DNA of 64,000 nt from Bacteroidota bacterium (GCA_017860455.1 JAGDMF010000010.1:40223-104222), one strand, 5' to 3'. Counted from the stretch's first letter, positions 34,493-43,648 are shown. Notes: a model not told the origin generated them from the letters alone. Program-made: numbers and translations.

Positions 34493-34876
34493 TTATTTTT
34501 TTTCGTTTACCTTTGCATCAAAACTTAGGGTAGCATGAGGAACACTTTTAAGTCTCTCTTTAGGGATCAGATTTCCCGTAACTCTACAAATTCCATAAGT
34601 TTTATTTTCGATTCTAACTAAAGCGGCTTCAAGATTTTTGATATACTTATCCAAACGACTTGCCAGACGACTATTTTCTTCTTTAGACAATACCTGATTG
34701 CCTTCTTCAAGAATTTTGAAAGTGGGGGAAGTGTCTGTTGTGTCATTACCCGAGTTACTATACGCTTCGGAGTAAACATCTAAACCTTGTTTTGCTGCTA
34801 AAATTTTTCCCTCAATGAGAATACGGAATTCTTCCAATTCTTCATCTGAATATCTGTTTACAACATTTTCTGACAT
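34493..34876 (-). CDS. TraR/DksA family protein with reduced zinc finger
   Basis: I start at the ATG at 34876 (MSENVVNRYSDEEL, 127 residues). The ORF-track start reads back through the oppositely oriented tRNA gene and is not real. A helical coiled-coil stem (about 10-90) is followed by NKTYGICRVTGNLIPKERLKSVPHATL, the TraR/DksA C-terminal motif in the Bacteroidota form, which keeps only one of the four zinc cysteines. Such proteins are thought to bind RNA polymerase through its secondary channel; effects are unknown here. It is followed by lspA. Confidence 0.88.
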   Translation of the reverse strand: MSENVVNRYSDEELEEFRILIEGKILAAKQGLDVYSEAYSNSGNDTTDTSPTFKILEEGNQVLSKEENSRLASRLDKYIKNLEAALVRIENKTYGICRVTGNLIPKERLKSVPHATLSFDAKVNEKK

Positions 34877-34901
34877 GGTAGTATATTTTATGATTAGGAT
34901 G

Positions 34902-34909
34902 CAAAGATA
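34902..34909 (-). promoter_or_regulatory. Putative -7 element for the TraR/DksA-lspA pair
   Basis: The minus strand reads TATCTTTG (TAnnTTTG) about 26 bp upstream of the chosen ATG, which supports that start. Confidence 0.6.
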
Positions 34910-34932
34910 ATAAAAAATTAAATACAAAATCG

Positions 34933-34940
34933 TATCTTTG
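34933..34940 (+). promoter_or_regulatory. Putative -7 element for tRNA-Arg
   Basis: TATCTTTG (TAnnTTTG) lies 13 bp before the first base of the tRNA, a fitting distance for its transcription start. Confidence 0.6.
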
Positions 34941-34953
34941 CAGACTGAAAAAG

Positions 34954-35027
34954 GGCTCCGTAGTTCAGCTGAATAGAACGTCAGATTCCGGTTCTGAAGG
35001 TCGTGGGTTTGAATCCCGCCGGAGTCA
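34954..35027 (+). tRNA. tRNA-Arg (anticodon CCG)
   Basis: A 74-nt cloverleaf can be drawn by hand. The acceptor stem is GGCTCCG/CGGAGTC (one G-U), the D stem GTTC/GAAC, the anticodon stem TCAGA/TCTGA with loop TTCCGGT, and the T stem GTGGG/CCCGC with loop TTTGAAT. The loop gives anticodon CCG, reading CGG (Arg). The discriminator base is A. The 3' CCA is not encoded and must be added by the CCA enzyme. It is absent from the ORF track, and yidD starts 14 bp downstream. Confidence 0.93.
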
Positions 35028-35041
35028 CTAAATTTCAATCA

Positions 35042-35284
35042 ATGAAAAAGATCCTGAAAATAATTGCACAGTTTTTTACCCTTCTTTTTGTGGGGTTGAT
35101 TAAACTGTATCAGATCTTTTTATCCCCTCTGATGGGTAGAAGTTGTCGCTTTACACCCACCTGTTCGGTCTATGGTGTTGAAGCAATTAAGAAACATGGC
35201 CCCATTAAAGGGTTATGGTTAACTATTGTGAGAGTGATCCGATGTAACCCCTGGGGTGGAAGCGGGTATGATCCTGTTCCATAA
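35042..35284 (+). CDS. yidD: Membrane protein insertion efficiency factor YidD
   Basis: An 80-residue protein starting at the ATG at 35042; the ORF-track start at 35003 lies in the t[27 protein letters not shown] and [15 protein letters not shown] are the YidD (UPF0161) signature with its conserved cysteines. YidD assists membrane protein insertion by YidC. It lies 14 bp after the tRNA and may be read through from it. It ends convergent with era, 4 bp apart. Confidence 0.95.
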   Translation: MKKILKIIAQFFTLLFVGLIKLYQIFLSPLMGRSCRFTPTCSVYGVEAIKKHGPIKGLWLTIVRVIRCNPWGGSGYDPVP

Positions 35285-35288
35285 GATT

Positions 35289-36179
35289 TTAGCCTTCAAA
35301 ATAGCCAAATCTTTTCATCATTAAATCCTGATTTCTCCAATCTTTTAACACTTTAACGGAAAGATCCAGGTAAACTTGTTTTTCTAAAAATGCTTCGATT
35401 GATTCTCTTGATTCTATTCCTAATTGTTTAATAGCAGAGCCTTTATTTCCAATAAGAATCCCTTTTTGAGTATCTCTTTCGCAATATAACATCGCACTGA
35501 TCCGAACAATATTATCACTCTCTTTAAAACTTTCAACCACAACTTCCACACTGTAAGGAATCTCTTTTTTATACAATAAAAGGATTTTTTCACGAATGAT
35601 TTCGGAAATGAAAAATCTCATCGGTTTATCCGTTAATTCATCTTTTGGGAAAAAAGGAGGAGATACCGGGAGTAATTCAATTACTCTGTTCAATAAAAGA
35701 TCCAGATTTAAGTTGTTTAATGCAGAGATCAGGAATTGTTCAGCCTGAGGCAATAATTGAGCCCAAACTTGTTTTGTTTCCTCAATAGTTTCAGTTGTAG
35801 CTTTGTCTATTTTATTAATAATAAGCAAAATAGGACTTTCGAAATTTTTAAGTCTTTCAATGATGGTTTCATTATAATTTTTTTCCCCACACTCTACCAT
35901 GTATAGAATAATATCTGCATCTTTTAATGCTTCATTAACGAATTTCATCATCAACTCCTGCATCTTGTAAGCTGGATTTAAAACTCCGGGAAGATCAGAA
36001 TACACAATTTGAAAATCATCACCATTGACAATCCCCTTGATTCGGTGTCTGGTTGTTTGAGCTTTATGTGTGATGATGGAGAGATTTTCACCCACCAATC
36101 TATTCATCAAAGTACTTTTACCAACGTTGGGATTTCCAATTAGATTTACGAATCCCGCTTTATGATTTGTTTCTGTCAT
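35289..36179 (-). CDS. era: GTPase Era
   Basis: GTPase domain with G1 GNPNVGKST, G3 DLPGV and G4 NKID, followed by a C-terminal KH RNA-binding domain (GILIGNKGSAIKQLG, about 225-296). Era binds the 3' end of 16S rRNA in small-subunit assembly. I prefer the ATG at 36179 (MTETNHKAGF, 296 residues), 10 bp after the queD stop; an ATG at 36197 overlapping queD is possible. The ORF-track start at 36221 lies well inside queD. Confidence 0.95.
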   Translation of the reverse strand: MTETNHKAGFVNLIGNPNVGKSTLMNRLVGENLSIITHKAQTTRHRIKGIVNGDDFQIVYSDLPGVLNPAYKMQELMMKFVNEALKDADIILYMVECGEKNYNETIIERLKNFESPILLIINKIDKATTETIEETKQVWAQLLPQAEQFLISALNNLNLDLLLNRVIELLPVSPPFFPKDELTDKPMRFFISEIIREKILLLYKKEIPYSVEVVVESFKESDNIVRISAMLYCERDTQKGILIGNKGSAIKQLGIESRESIEAFLEKQVYLDLSVKVLKDWRNQDLMMKRFGYFEG

Positions 36180-36189
36180 TTTTTCTTTG

Positions 36190-36639
36190 TTATTCATTAT
36201 CAACAGCATACCACTCTGCAAAAGAGTTTTCTGTTTCTTTTAATTTTATAGAATATAAACAAACACCCTGAGGAAGAAGTTGTATAATAGTTTCAGCTAA
36301 ATGGCATAACATGTTTTCTGTTGTGGGTTGAAATGGAACCAAAATGATCCTTTCATAACTCCTTTTTAATAAAGAGATCAACTCCGGATTGGTAGCTTCA
36401 TTGAGCATCAATGCATGATCCCATACATCTACAATATTCTGATTTATAATTCTTTTCAAATCTGAAAAGTCAATCAGCATCCCTTTTTTCGGAGAAGAAT
36501 TTTCGCTTACAGGGCTTCCAATCACAGTAACTTCCAGATGGTAATTGTGTCCGTGAATATTTTTGCAAAGTCCATCATAGTTTACAAGGGCATGTGCCAT
36601 TGCATAATTGAAGACTTTAGTTAATCTTAAAGTTGCCAT
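36190..36639 (-). CDS. queD: 6-pyruvoyl-tetrahydropterin synthase / 6-carboxy-tetrahydropterin synthase family protein
   Basis: A 149-residue protein. AHALVNYDGLCKNIHGHNYHLEVTV carries the catalytic Cys and zinc-binding His residues of the QueD/PTPS family, LIDFSDLKRIINQ follows, and KLKETENSFAEWY provides the substrate-binding Glu. It probably makes 6-carboxy-tetrahydropterin for queuosine; the gene symbol is by family and not proven. No other queuosine genes are in the window. It is followed by era. Confidence 0.85.
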   Translation of the reverse strand: MATLRLTKVFNYAMAHALVNYDGLCKNIHGHNYHLEVTVIGSPVSENSSPKKGMLIDFSDLKRIINQNIVDVWDHALMLNEATNPELISLLKRSYERIILVPFQPTTENMLCHLAETIIQLLPQGVCLYSIKLKETENSFAEWYAVDNE

Positions 36640-36642
36640 AAT

Positions 36643-37734
36643 CTATTGTATTACTAACTTATACACTTTATTGTACTGAGGATAAACCAATTTCACAACA
36701 TAGATCCCATTTGGAATCTGATGAAGTGCAATTGTATTGGGTTTATCCGTTAATTTTTCCTGAAGTAGAAGTTTTCCCTGAATATCATATAAACAAAAAG
36801 AAACTTCATTATATCTTTCAAAATCACCGGAATAAAAGAGTTGAATCTCCTCATTGGAGGGATTAGAAAAAGATATATAATTCACATTGGAATATTCATC
36901 TATGGCATTTGGAAGAAAAACATTTACAGAGTCAGATCCATAAATTTTCCCCACCAATTCAGGATAATCAACAAATGGATTTCTGTTTCCCTGAAGCTGA
37001 TAAGCCGCATTGTTTCTGTTGATCTCTTTTTGGCTAACAGGATCCTGATTGCTCCACTGAATTAACATTGCCAGAGCCCAAGGTTCTAAGTTTCCAGTTC
37101 CATCAACGAACATTGAAGGATAGGAAGAAACACCCAAATTTTTATCCATATAACAAACAGACATATAAAAGTAGATTCTCGCAAAATCACCTTTGTACTC
37201 ATCTATCGGTTCAAATACGGTTCCGGTGTATCCCGAAACAGCGCTCGTACCCAATTTGGAGCCATTTTGACTAGTCCAACTTGGTGAAGCAACATCTCCA
37301 TAAGGATAATTACTCCTCATTCCATTAACTTTTCCATCAGTTGGAACAATATGCATTAGATCTGAAACCATTGGAGAAAGATCATTAAACCAACTTTTAG
37401 GAATACTGTGTTCTCTATTATAACAAACACCCTCATTACTACCAACATTTCCACATTGATCTGATCCATAAGTATATTCATAAGGGGGATTTTGTCCGGG
37501 TCTGTCAGAATACATATCCCATATTTTCCCATTTTCTTTTAAATCAGTTTGTTGATAGGCCTCCCATAAACCATTATAAGAGATTACCGTGTGATTTTTG
37601 ATAATATTGTATAAGGATACCCTCAAAGCGTACCCTTTTTTATTTTGTGCAGCAGTATAGTAATTGGCTGGAATTTGCGCAAAAATGTAAAGTGCAGAAA
37701 TAGAGAATATTACAAATAAAAATATTTTTTTCAT
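36643..37734 (-). CDS. T9SS-secreted endonuclease I family protein
   Basis: I start at the ATG at 37734 (MKKIFLFVIFSISALYIFAQ, 363 residues with signal peptide); the ORF-track extension is upstream noise. About residues 22-285 match the endonuclease I family (LWEAYQQTD, GVCYNREHSIPKSWF with the catalytic His, DLMHIVPTDGKVNGMRSNYPYG). The C-terminus (about 290-363) is a T9SS sorting domain (FSNPSNEEIQLFYSG, GIYVVKLVYPQYNKVYKLVIQ). It is an extracellular DNase/RNase candidate. Its promoter is at 37755. Confidence 0.9.
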   Translation of the reverse strand: MKKIFLFVIFSISALYIFAQIPANYYTAAQNKKGYALRVSLYNIIKNHTVISYNGLWEAYQQTDLKENGKIWDMYSDRPGQNPPYEYTYGSDQCGNVGSNEGVCYNREHSIPKSWFNDLSPMVSDLMHIVPTDGKVNGMRSNYPYGDVASPSWTSQNGSKLGTSAVSGYTGTVFEPIDEYKGDFARIYFYMSVCYMDKNLGVSSYPSMFVDGTGNLEPWALAMLIQWSNQDPVSQKEINRNNAAYQLQGNRNPFVDYPELVGKIYGSDSVNVFLPNAIDEYSNVNYISFSNPSNEEIQLFYSGDFERYNEVSFCLYDIQGKLLLQEKLTDKPNTIALHQIPNGIYVVKLVYPQYNKVYKLVIQ

Positions 37735-37754
37735 TGAGATCAGTTTTGAACCTG

Positions 37755-37762
37755 CAAAGATA
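37755..37762 (-). promoter_or_regulatory. Putative -7 element for the endonuclease I gene
   Basis: The minus strand reads TATCTTTG (TAnnTTTG) about 21 bp upstream of the chosen ATG and supports that start. Confidence 0.6.
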
Positions 37763-37813
37763 CAAAATATTGAGCAATGAACCGTTTTCTCTTTTAAAAT
37801 CTGGATATGAGAC

Positions 37814-40099
37814 CTATCGACGGTTTTTAAAATAGAGTTCCAGATTTTCGCAGGAGGATAAATCATCGTAATATTCAGGAAATATTTTTTTTAGTTTTTT
37901 ATATTTCCTTTCAGGATCAGTAACATACTCTTCCATTCTCAAACAGAGCGCTTTAAAAGGTTTTGTTTTGGCATGCAGATAAGCTAAATGGTAAAAATGT
38001 TGTGCTAATGTTCCATTTCGGTATTCCTCCTCATCAATATAGGAGTCCCGACTCTCATCTTCATAGTTAGAGGTAGATTGAAACCGGCGCATCATCCATG
38101 AGTTTCCGTATTGAGACATGTTATAATAGCAATTAGCAACCAAAAAGTAATAGTAATCTCTGTTTTCAGACTTGGGATTGTTGGCTATTTCAATATATTT
38201 GATTAGGTGTTTGATTACGGATAACTTTGTTACAAAATATTTTTCTTCATGTGGAATAAAAGATTTAGTGTATTTAATATCATAAAAAGGGTTTTGTTCA
38301 AAATTATACGAATCACCAAAACGATCTCTTTCCCAGGGATTGTAATTATCTTCCCAATATTGATTTTCTAAAGATTCAAATATTTTTAATGCATCATATA
38401 ACCGGTTTTCTCTGATAAATTTGGTGCCCAGCAGATCGGTCAGATATTTTTTATCCATTATTAAAGTGCTGTAAATAATTTTGTCAAAATCGTCTTCTAT
38501 CGGTTTGTTTAGTTTCGTTACCATTTTTTGAAGTTCATCTGCACTGTAAACAAAATCCAGATAATCAAAATAGTCGTAAAAATAGACCAAATTTCCTGAC
38601 TTTTGTGATCTATTTCCTCTCCAGATAACATTTTTAACACTTAACCCATCATAATACTCATATAAATAGTAATAATTTTTCATATTGGTATTCTGATAAG
38701 CGATCAAAGCTATCCCATCAGAAAGATTGTCCAGATACTCCAACTCTCTGCCTATTGAAAACATAAACTGGGGTTCATTGATATATTTTAAGATGATCGG
38801 TTTTACCTGATCCTTGATGATAGCTTTCCCTTTTTCCTGATCGGAAATCAAACACAACGCCTTGATTTTTTCTACAATGGCAATCGCTTTTTCTTTAGAA
38901 TAGATTTTTTCAAAATCACGAATTTTAGTTAGGCAGGTTTTGTAATTTCTGGTAATAAACAATAATTGAATTTCAGCAGCTTTCCATAGGGGTACATCCT
39001 TTATTTTAGTGTTATCCACAGAAGAAACAAAATCAAGAAGTTTTTGAGCATAGCGTCTGTCTTTTTCAGATCGTTCTCTTAATAAATCGGTAGAAAGGCG
39101 ATTATTGATATCGTCATTCCACCAGATTTTAGAGGCAGTTGTTGATGGGCTGTAGTTTGTATAGTAAGGGGTAAATACCCAGTCCTCAATTTTATTGATT
39201 TCCCGAAACAACAAAAAATCTAATATTCTTAATTGATGGCTGTTTTCATAAATTTTGATCAGATAATCTAAGTTTGGAGCTAATCTTTGTACCGATGCAA
39301 AAGCGTAGAGAAGTGCTTTATCAGATGAATTTTTAGTTTTCGAAAGTGTTTGATTCAAATGAAATGATTCGTGAAAATGATAGTAGGTTGCATTTCTTTT
39401 CTCTTTTGAAAAAGCCATAATTTTTGCCAGATCCAGCTCATTATTGGGTTTTTCAAAACAGGAAAAATAGAGCGCCCAGTAGTACAAGTAATCTTTATTG
39501 CTTTTTGTAAAATAAGTGTTAAATAATTCTTTAATTAGTTTAGGATTTTCATTATAAAAGGCTGTTCGAATCGTTAAAAAAGCGTATTTTCTTTTCAACC
39601 AACCGATCTTTTCATGTTCCAGTTTTTGAGTCAATTCTTTGATAAATGCATCATATTTTAATTTTAAATGAACATCTTTTTCCCAGGGATCCTCCACTTC
39701 AAAACTATTAAAATCTTCACATTTTTTGGCCATTTTTAAGTACTCTATCACTTCCAAATGTTTGTTTTTATATAAATATTGTAGAAAAAGATTGGAAGAT
39801 TGCTCATGAATATCACTATATTTTAAATGATTCAAACATTGATTTATGTCTTCAATCGCTACTTTATTATGCGTAAACTGATACCAGTCATATACATTGG
39901 ATTCATATTGGTTTTCATATTCAGTATAAAAACCAAATAGATCAGCATTATAATAAAAATTTTCAAAATCCTGATAGTCAAAATATTCAGGTAGAAAAAG
40001 AGAATACCTCAATTGTTCCCCATAAGGTTCAAAACCACAAGGGAAAACCTTTATGAAACTACTCAGTAAAACGATTATAAAAACCGGAAATCTCTTCAT
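37814..40099 (-). CDS. Large exported helical protein of unknown function
   Basis: A 761-residue protein with a signal peptide (about 1-20) and CGFEPYGEQLRYSLFLPEYF at the mature start. The rest is alpha-helical and Tyr-rich, with TPR-like helix pairs (HFYHLAYLHAKTKPFKALCLRME near the end). No catalytic motif is recognised. Its start overlaps the upstream lipoprotein gene by 41 bp, implying translational coupling, and the two probably act together at the outer membrane. I recall similar pairs in other Bacteroidota, always uncharacterised. Confidence 0.7.
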   Translation of the reverse strand: MKRFPVFIIVLLSSFIKVFPCGFEPYGEQLRYSLFLPEYFDYQDFENFYYNADLFGFYTEYENQYESNVYDWYQFTHNKVAIEDINQCLNHLKYSDIHEQSSNLFLQYLYKNKHLEVIEYLKMAKKCEDFNSFEVEDPWEKDVHLKLKYDAFIKELTQKLEHEKIGWLKRKYAFLTIRTAFYNENPKLIKELFNTYFTKSNKDYLYYWALYFSCFEKPNNELDLAKIMAFSKEKRNATYYHFHESFHLNQTLSKTKNSSDKALLYAFASVQRLAPNLDYLIKIYENSHQLRILDFLLFREINKIEDWVFTPYYTNYSPSTTASKIWWNDDINNRLSTDLLRERSEKDRRYAQKLLDFVSSVDNTKIKDVPLWKAAEIQLLFITRNYKTCLTKIRDFEKIYSKEKAIAIVEKIKALCLISDQEKGKAIIKDQVKPIILKYINEPQFMFSIGRELEYLDNLSDGIALIAYQNTNMKNYYYLYEYYDGLSVKNVIWRGNRSQKSGNLVYFYDYFDYLDFVYSADELQKMVTKLNKPIEDDFDKIIYSTLIMDKKYLTDLLGTKFIRENRLYDALKIFESLENQYWEDNYNPWERDRFGDSYNFEQNPFYDIKYTKSFIPHEEKYFVTKLSVIKHLIKYIEIANNPKSENRDYYYFLVANCYYNMSQYGNSWMMRRFQSTSNYEDESRDSYIDEEEYRNGTLAQHFYHLAYLHAKTKPFKALCLRMEEYVTDPERKYKKLKKIFPEYYDDLSSCENLELYFKNRR

Positions 40100-41111
40100 G
40101 ACTATATTGTTTAAAGGTATTGTCGTCTAAATCAAATAAACTGATGGTTGTATTTTTATCTAAAGAAACCATTTTTTTAATCCAATCGATAGCCTGATTA
40201 ATGGTTTCAGCAGAAACCTCTTCACATTTCAGCTGATCTCCCATTTTAAAATACTCATAATTGATAACGGTATCTCTTTCCACTAAATACCAAAAAGGTT
40301 TCACTTGTTTGGTAAAAGTTTTGATCTCTTTAGGTGAATATTTTATTAATTTTACAAATCTATTATTTTGATACATCTGAGTCCAGTAAAAGGTAGGCAA
40401 AGCAATATCCAAATGGAGAGGATACGATCTTTTCTTATCCAGATATTTTTTCAGTTCCGGAATATCAAGAATGGAGTTTTTGTTATGTTCGGATAAAGGT
40501 TTAATAAGATTATAACACATTAGCATGGCTTTATCCACAGGTGGAACACCCATACTTTTCGGATATTTATAAGCATACAATCTTAAAGTACAGCTGATCT
40601 TTTTATGGGATAATTGTTTGATTTTTTTGAGTAAATAGAAGTATTGCTCTTTGGTTGATTTTGTCCAGTCACAATCAATTTGAATCTCTTTATAATCGAA
40701 TATTTTTTCTTTTTTATTATCGTAATAATCCGTATAATAGCTGTATTTTTCAATCAAATAAACAATATTATCGGCTAATTTATCGAGTGATTTTTCATCA
40801 TTATATTTAAAAATCTCATTTTTAATAAAAATGGTTGGAATCACCTCCAGGGAATCTTTTAGAAAATCTCTGTAATACCAGGGCTGATTTTTATTAAAAG
40901 GGTAATTTCCCATGGTTTCACTATAATCAATTTCAAAAAGTTTCATATAGATTTTTGAAATATTGTTTTTTTGCAGAAGATCCATATTTTCACGAGAAAC
41001 ATCAGGGTTTTTCCAGCAATAGAAAGCTCTTTCCACATGAATCACTTTGTCATTTTGGTTGCAGGAAACTAAAAGAAGTGATAAACAAAATAAAATCAGT
41101 GTTTTTTTCAT
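40059..41111 (-). CDS. Lipoprotein with TIM-barrel-like pattern
   Basis: A 350-residue lipoprotein with lipobox LLVSC at 13-17. The region FYCWKNPDVS, KIYMKLFEIDYS, VIPTIFIKNEIF, EIQIDCDWTKSTKEQYF, SCTLRLYAYKY, MLMCYNLI and PLHLDIALPTFYW reads as successive beta strands with acidic ends, like a (beta/alpha)8 barrel. EIQIDCDW resembles the acidic strand-4 motif of glycosidases such as GH18, but the catalytic assignment is only inference. It sits between a GldL-motif membrane protein and the 761-residue protein, overlapping the latter by 41 bp. Confidence 0.7.
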   Translation of the reverse strand: MKKTLILFCLSLLLVSCNQNDKVIHVERAFYCWKNPDVSRENMDLLQKNNISKIYMKLFEIDYSETMGNYPFNKNQPWYYRDFLKDSLEVIPTIFIKNEIFKYNDEKSLDKLADNIVYLIEKYSYYTDYYDNKKEKIFDYKEIQIDCDWTKSTKEQYFYLLKKIKQLSHKKISCTLRLYAYKYPKSMGVPPVDKAMLMCYNLIKPLSEHNKNSILDIPELKKYLDKKRSYPLHLDIALPTFYWTQMYQNNRFVKLIKYSPKEIKTFTKQVKPFWYLVERDTVINYEYFKMGDQLKCEEVSAETINQAIDWIKKMVSLDKNTTISLFDLDDNTFKQYSHEEISGFYNRFTE

Positions 41112-41129
41112 AATTCCATTTTTTTATGA

Positions 41130-41792
41130 TTATTTTGCAAACTCCTGAAGAGAACGCCAACCGTTCCAGTTTTTTTCCAGAATCATCTCCTTTCGATGTT
41201 CCAGTTCTTGAAGTGTATTCTCTTTATTGCTCAAAAAGGGATTACAGGTTCCCTTTTCAGTGACGATATCAATCGCCTTTTGATTCGCATCGAGCGCTTC
41301 CTGAGTTTTATCACTGCAATACAGAAACCAACTATACTTATCCCAGAGACCATAAGCGCAAGGATTGGAATCTTCAGACATATAACGAGCATTTTTAATA
41401 TAGAAAATCTGGTCCCCTTTAACAAACACTAAAACACTAGAAAGTGTGAGTAAAACGATTACTATATAATGGATCCATTTTAAACGTGTTTTTGATGAAA
41501 TAAGAAAAATAAAAGTCAGACCAGAGCACCCCAATGCACTCCAAAACCATAAATAGGAGAAGGGGAGGAAAACCAATCGGAAAGTCACATAAATAGTGAA
41601 TAATGTGATCACCAGATAGGCTGTTTTTTCAGAATTTGAAGTAGTGTTGGGAATAAAAAAAAACAATCCAAAATGGATTAGTAAAAGAAGAGATCCAAAC
41701 AGCAGCATGATGTCACTTCCGGGCCAGTGCATTAATTGAAAAAACATGCCCAAGCCATAGAAAATCCAGGAAATAATGTAAAAGTTTTTCAT
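41130..41792 (-). CDS. Five-helix membrane protein with C-terminal helical domain
   Basis: A 220-residue protein with about five membrane segments in residues 1-130, followed by a soluble helical part with one TPR-like pair (YSWFLYCSDKTQEALDANQKAIDI). The N-terminal GLGMFFQLMHWPGSDIMLLFG resembles the K-x-H-WPG helix of GldL-like proteins. This may reflect a shared membrane motif rather than function. It lies 18 bp upstream of the lipoprotein gene and heads the three-gene unit. Confidence 0.65.
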   Translation of the reverse strand: MKNFYIISWIFYGLGMFFQLMHWPGSDIMLLFGSLLLLIHFGLFFFIPNTTSNSEKTAYLVITLFTIYVTFRLVFLPFSYLWFWSALGCSGLTFIFLISSKTRLKWIHYIVIVLLTLSSVLVFVKGDQIFYIKNARYMSEDSNPCAYGLWDKYSWFLYCSDKTQEALDANQKAIDIVTEKGTCNPFLSNKENTLQELEHRKEMILEKNWNGWRSLQEFAK

Positions 41793-41818
41793 TTTATTTA
41801 ATTTTTTATTAATAACGA

Positions 41819-41826
41819 CAAAAGTA
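41819..41826 (-). promoter_or_regulatory. Putative -7 element for the 41792-37814 gene unit
   Basis: The minus strand reads TACTTTTG (TAnnTTTG) about 27 bp upstream of the membrane-protein ATG. Confidence 0.5.
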
Positions 41827-42049
41827 ATAAAAAAGTGTGATCAGAAAGCTCGAGAATAACAGATTGGTGATGGGTGACAGGAGACTGGAGAAGTTCAACG
41901 TTAAACGTTCGCCGACTGCAGTCTAAAAAATATGTTAAAATCAGGCAACTCAGATAAGTTTTTTACCCGTAAAACCCGTGCTATTCTTAACATTTCTAAA
42001 TAATTGATAAAATCGTTGAATTGGAGTGGCTCACCTCGACAATTTTTAC

Positions 42050-42057
42050 TATTTTTG
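42050..42057 (+). promoter_or_regulatory. Putative -7 element for apt
   Basis: TATTTTTG (TAnnTTTG) lies 23 bp upstream of the ATG at 42081. Transcription would begin after the ORF-track start at 42021, which favours the later ATG. Confidence 0.6.
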
Positions 42058-42080
42058 CGGGCAATATTGATATTATTGTA

Positions 42081-42593
42081 ATGATAGATATAAACAAAAT
42101 TAGGGTTGTCCCCGATTTCCCTACGCCTGGTATTCAATTTTTCGACATTACCACCATTCTGAATGATGCCACTGAATACCAAAACGTATTCCAGGAGCTC
42201 TTGCAAAAAGCACAAATCTATAAACCTGATGTAATTATCGGATTAGAAGCCCGTGGGTACTATTTTGCGCCTGCTTTGGCTTTGGAGATGGGATTGCCTT
42301 TTGTTCCTATTAGAAAAAAAGGAAAACTTCCTTTTCATACTTTTACAGAATCTTACGACTTAGAATATGGATCTGCATCTATTGAGATACATCAGGATGC
42401 TTTTCCGAAACATCAAAAAGTGCTCCTTTTTGATGATATTCTGGCAACCGGCGGAACTGCTCAAGCTGCAGTTAAACTGATTCAGAAATTTGATCCGGAT
42501 TCGATACAGGCACTCTTTTTAATGGAACTCTCTTTCCTGAATGGTCGGGAAAAGTTACAAAACATCGCTATTGAATCTCTTTTAATCGTATAA
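42081..42593 (+). CDS. apt: Adenine phosphoribosyltransferase
   Basis: 170 residues from the ATG at 42081 (MIDINKIRVVPDFPTPGIQFFDI). VPDFPTPGIQFFDIT is the Apt N-terminal signature, IGLEARGYYFAPALA and VPIRKKGKLP are conserved blocks, and VLLFDDILATGGTAQAA is the PRPP-binding loop. It salvages adenine to AMP. It is monocistronic or leads into ilvE, which starts 29 bp later. Confidence 0.96.
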   Translation: MIDINKIRVVPDFPTPGIQFFDITTILNDATEYQNVFQELLQKAQIYKPDVIIGLEARGYYFAPALALEMGLPFVPIRKKGKLPFHTFTESYDLEYGSASIEIHQDAFPKHQKVLLFDDILATGGTAQAAVKLIQKFDPDSIQALFLMELSFLNGREKLQNIAIESLLIV

Positions 42594-42622
42594 ATATTTT
42601 AAAAATCTATAAAAATTATATT

Positions 42623-43648
42623 ATGAAAAACATTGATTGGAAAAGTCTGGTTTTTGGTTATGTCAAAACCGATTATAACATTCGCTGCTATTACAAAAAC
42701 GGTAGCTGGGGACAACTGGAAGTGAGTTCATCTGAAATGGTTAGCATTCACATGGCTGCTACCGGACTTCACTACGGACAAGAAGCTTTTGAGGGATTAA
42801 AAGCGTATCGTGGCAAAGATGGGAAAGTTCGTTTATTCCGTTGGGAAGAAAACTGGAAACGAATGAATCGTTCTGCTGATGGTATTTTAATGCAACCTGT
42901 TCCAAAAGAAATTTTTGAAGCAGCCTGTATGAAAGTGATTGAACTCAATAGTGAGTTTATTCCTCCTTACGGAACCGGTGGTTCTCTTTATCTTCGTCCT
43001 TTACTTTTTGGTTCTGGTCCTAAAGTGGGTGTTAGTCCTGCAGATGAATATCTTTTTATGGTATTTGTTTCTCCTGTTGGACCTTACTTTAAAGAAGGTT
43101 TTAAACCTGTAAAAATGCAAATCGTTCGTGATTTTGACCGTGCCGCTCCAATGGGAACAGGCCATATTAAAGTGGGTGGAAACTATGCTGCAAGTCTAAA
43201 AGCTGGCGAGAGAGCTCATAAAGAGGGTTTCTCTGCTTCCATTTTTGCTGATTCAAAAACCAAACAATATATCGATGAAGCTGGCCCTGCTAACTTTTTC
43301 GGTATTAAAGACGGAAAATATATTACACCTGATTCAGGATCAATACTTCCTTCCATTACAAATATGAGTCTTCGTGAAATCGCTGAAGATCTTGGATTGG
43401 TTGTTGAAAGAAGACATGTTGCCATTGCTGAAATTCCCGGATTTGAAGAAGCAGGAGCTTGCGGTACTGCTGCTATCATTTCTCCTATTGGAATGATTCA
43501 GGATAGAGAATCAGGGGAAGAGTTTATCCTTTCTAAAAATGGAGAAGCCGGTCCTTGGTGTACTAAATTGTATAACTACTTAACCGGCGTTCAATACGGT
43601 GAAGTGGAAGATAAATTTAACTGGTGTACAATAGTAGATAACGTTTAG
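42623..43648 (+). CDS. ilvE: Branched-chain amino acid aminotransferase
   Basis: A 341-residue fold-type IV PLP enzyme. LHYGQEAFEGLKAYRG and LYLRPLLFGSG fit BCAT, GHIKVGGNYAASL contains the PLP-binding Lys, and PGFEEAGACGTAAIISPI is the C-terminal cofactor-binding block. It catalyses the last step of Val/Leu/Ile synthesis or the first of their breakdown. Its stop codon lies in the loop of a perfect 11-bp hairpin (43634-43659). Confidence 0.95.
   Translation: MKNIDWKSLVFGYVKTDYNIRCYYKNGSWGQLEVSSSEMVSIHMAATGLHYGQEAFEGLKAYRGKDGKVRLFRWEENWKRMNRSADGILMQPVPKEIFEAACMKVIELNSEFIPPYGTGGSLYLRPLLFGSGPKVGVSPADEYLFMVFVSPVGPYFKEGFKPVKMQIVRDFDRAAPMGTGHIKVGGNYAASLKAGERAHKEGFSASIFADSKTKQYIDEAGPANFFGIKDGKYITPDSGSILPSITNMSLREIAEDLGLVVERRHVAIAEIPGFEEAGACGTAAIISPIGMIQDRESGEEFILSKNGEAGPWCTKLYNYLTGVQYGEVEDKFNWCTIVDNV

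Noticed and set aside
34877-35038. N-terminal extension of the TraR/DksA ORF
   Set aside because: It is antisense to the tRNA-Arg gene and lies upstream of the predicted promoter; the ATG at 34876 is the credible start.
37735-37866. N-terminal extension of the endonuclease I ORF
   Set aside because: A signal peptide starts at the ATG at 37734 and a -7 box lies at 37755, so the extension is untranslated.
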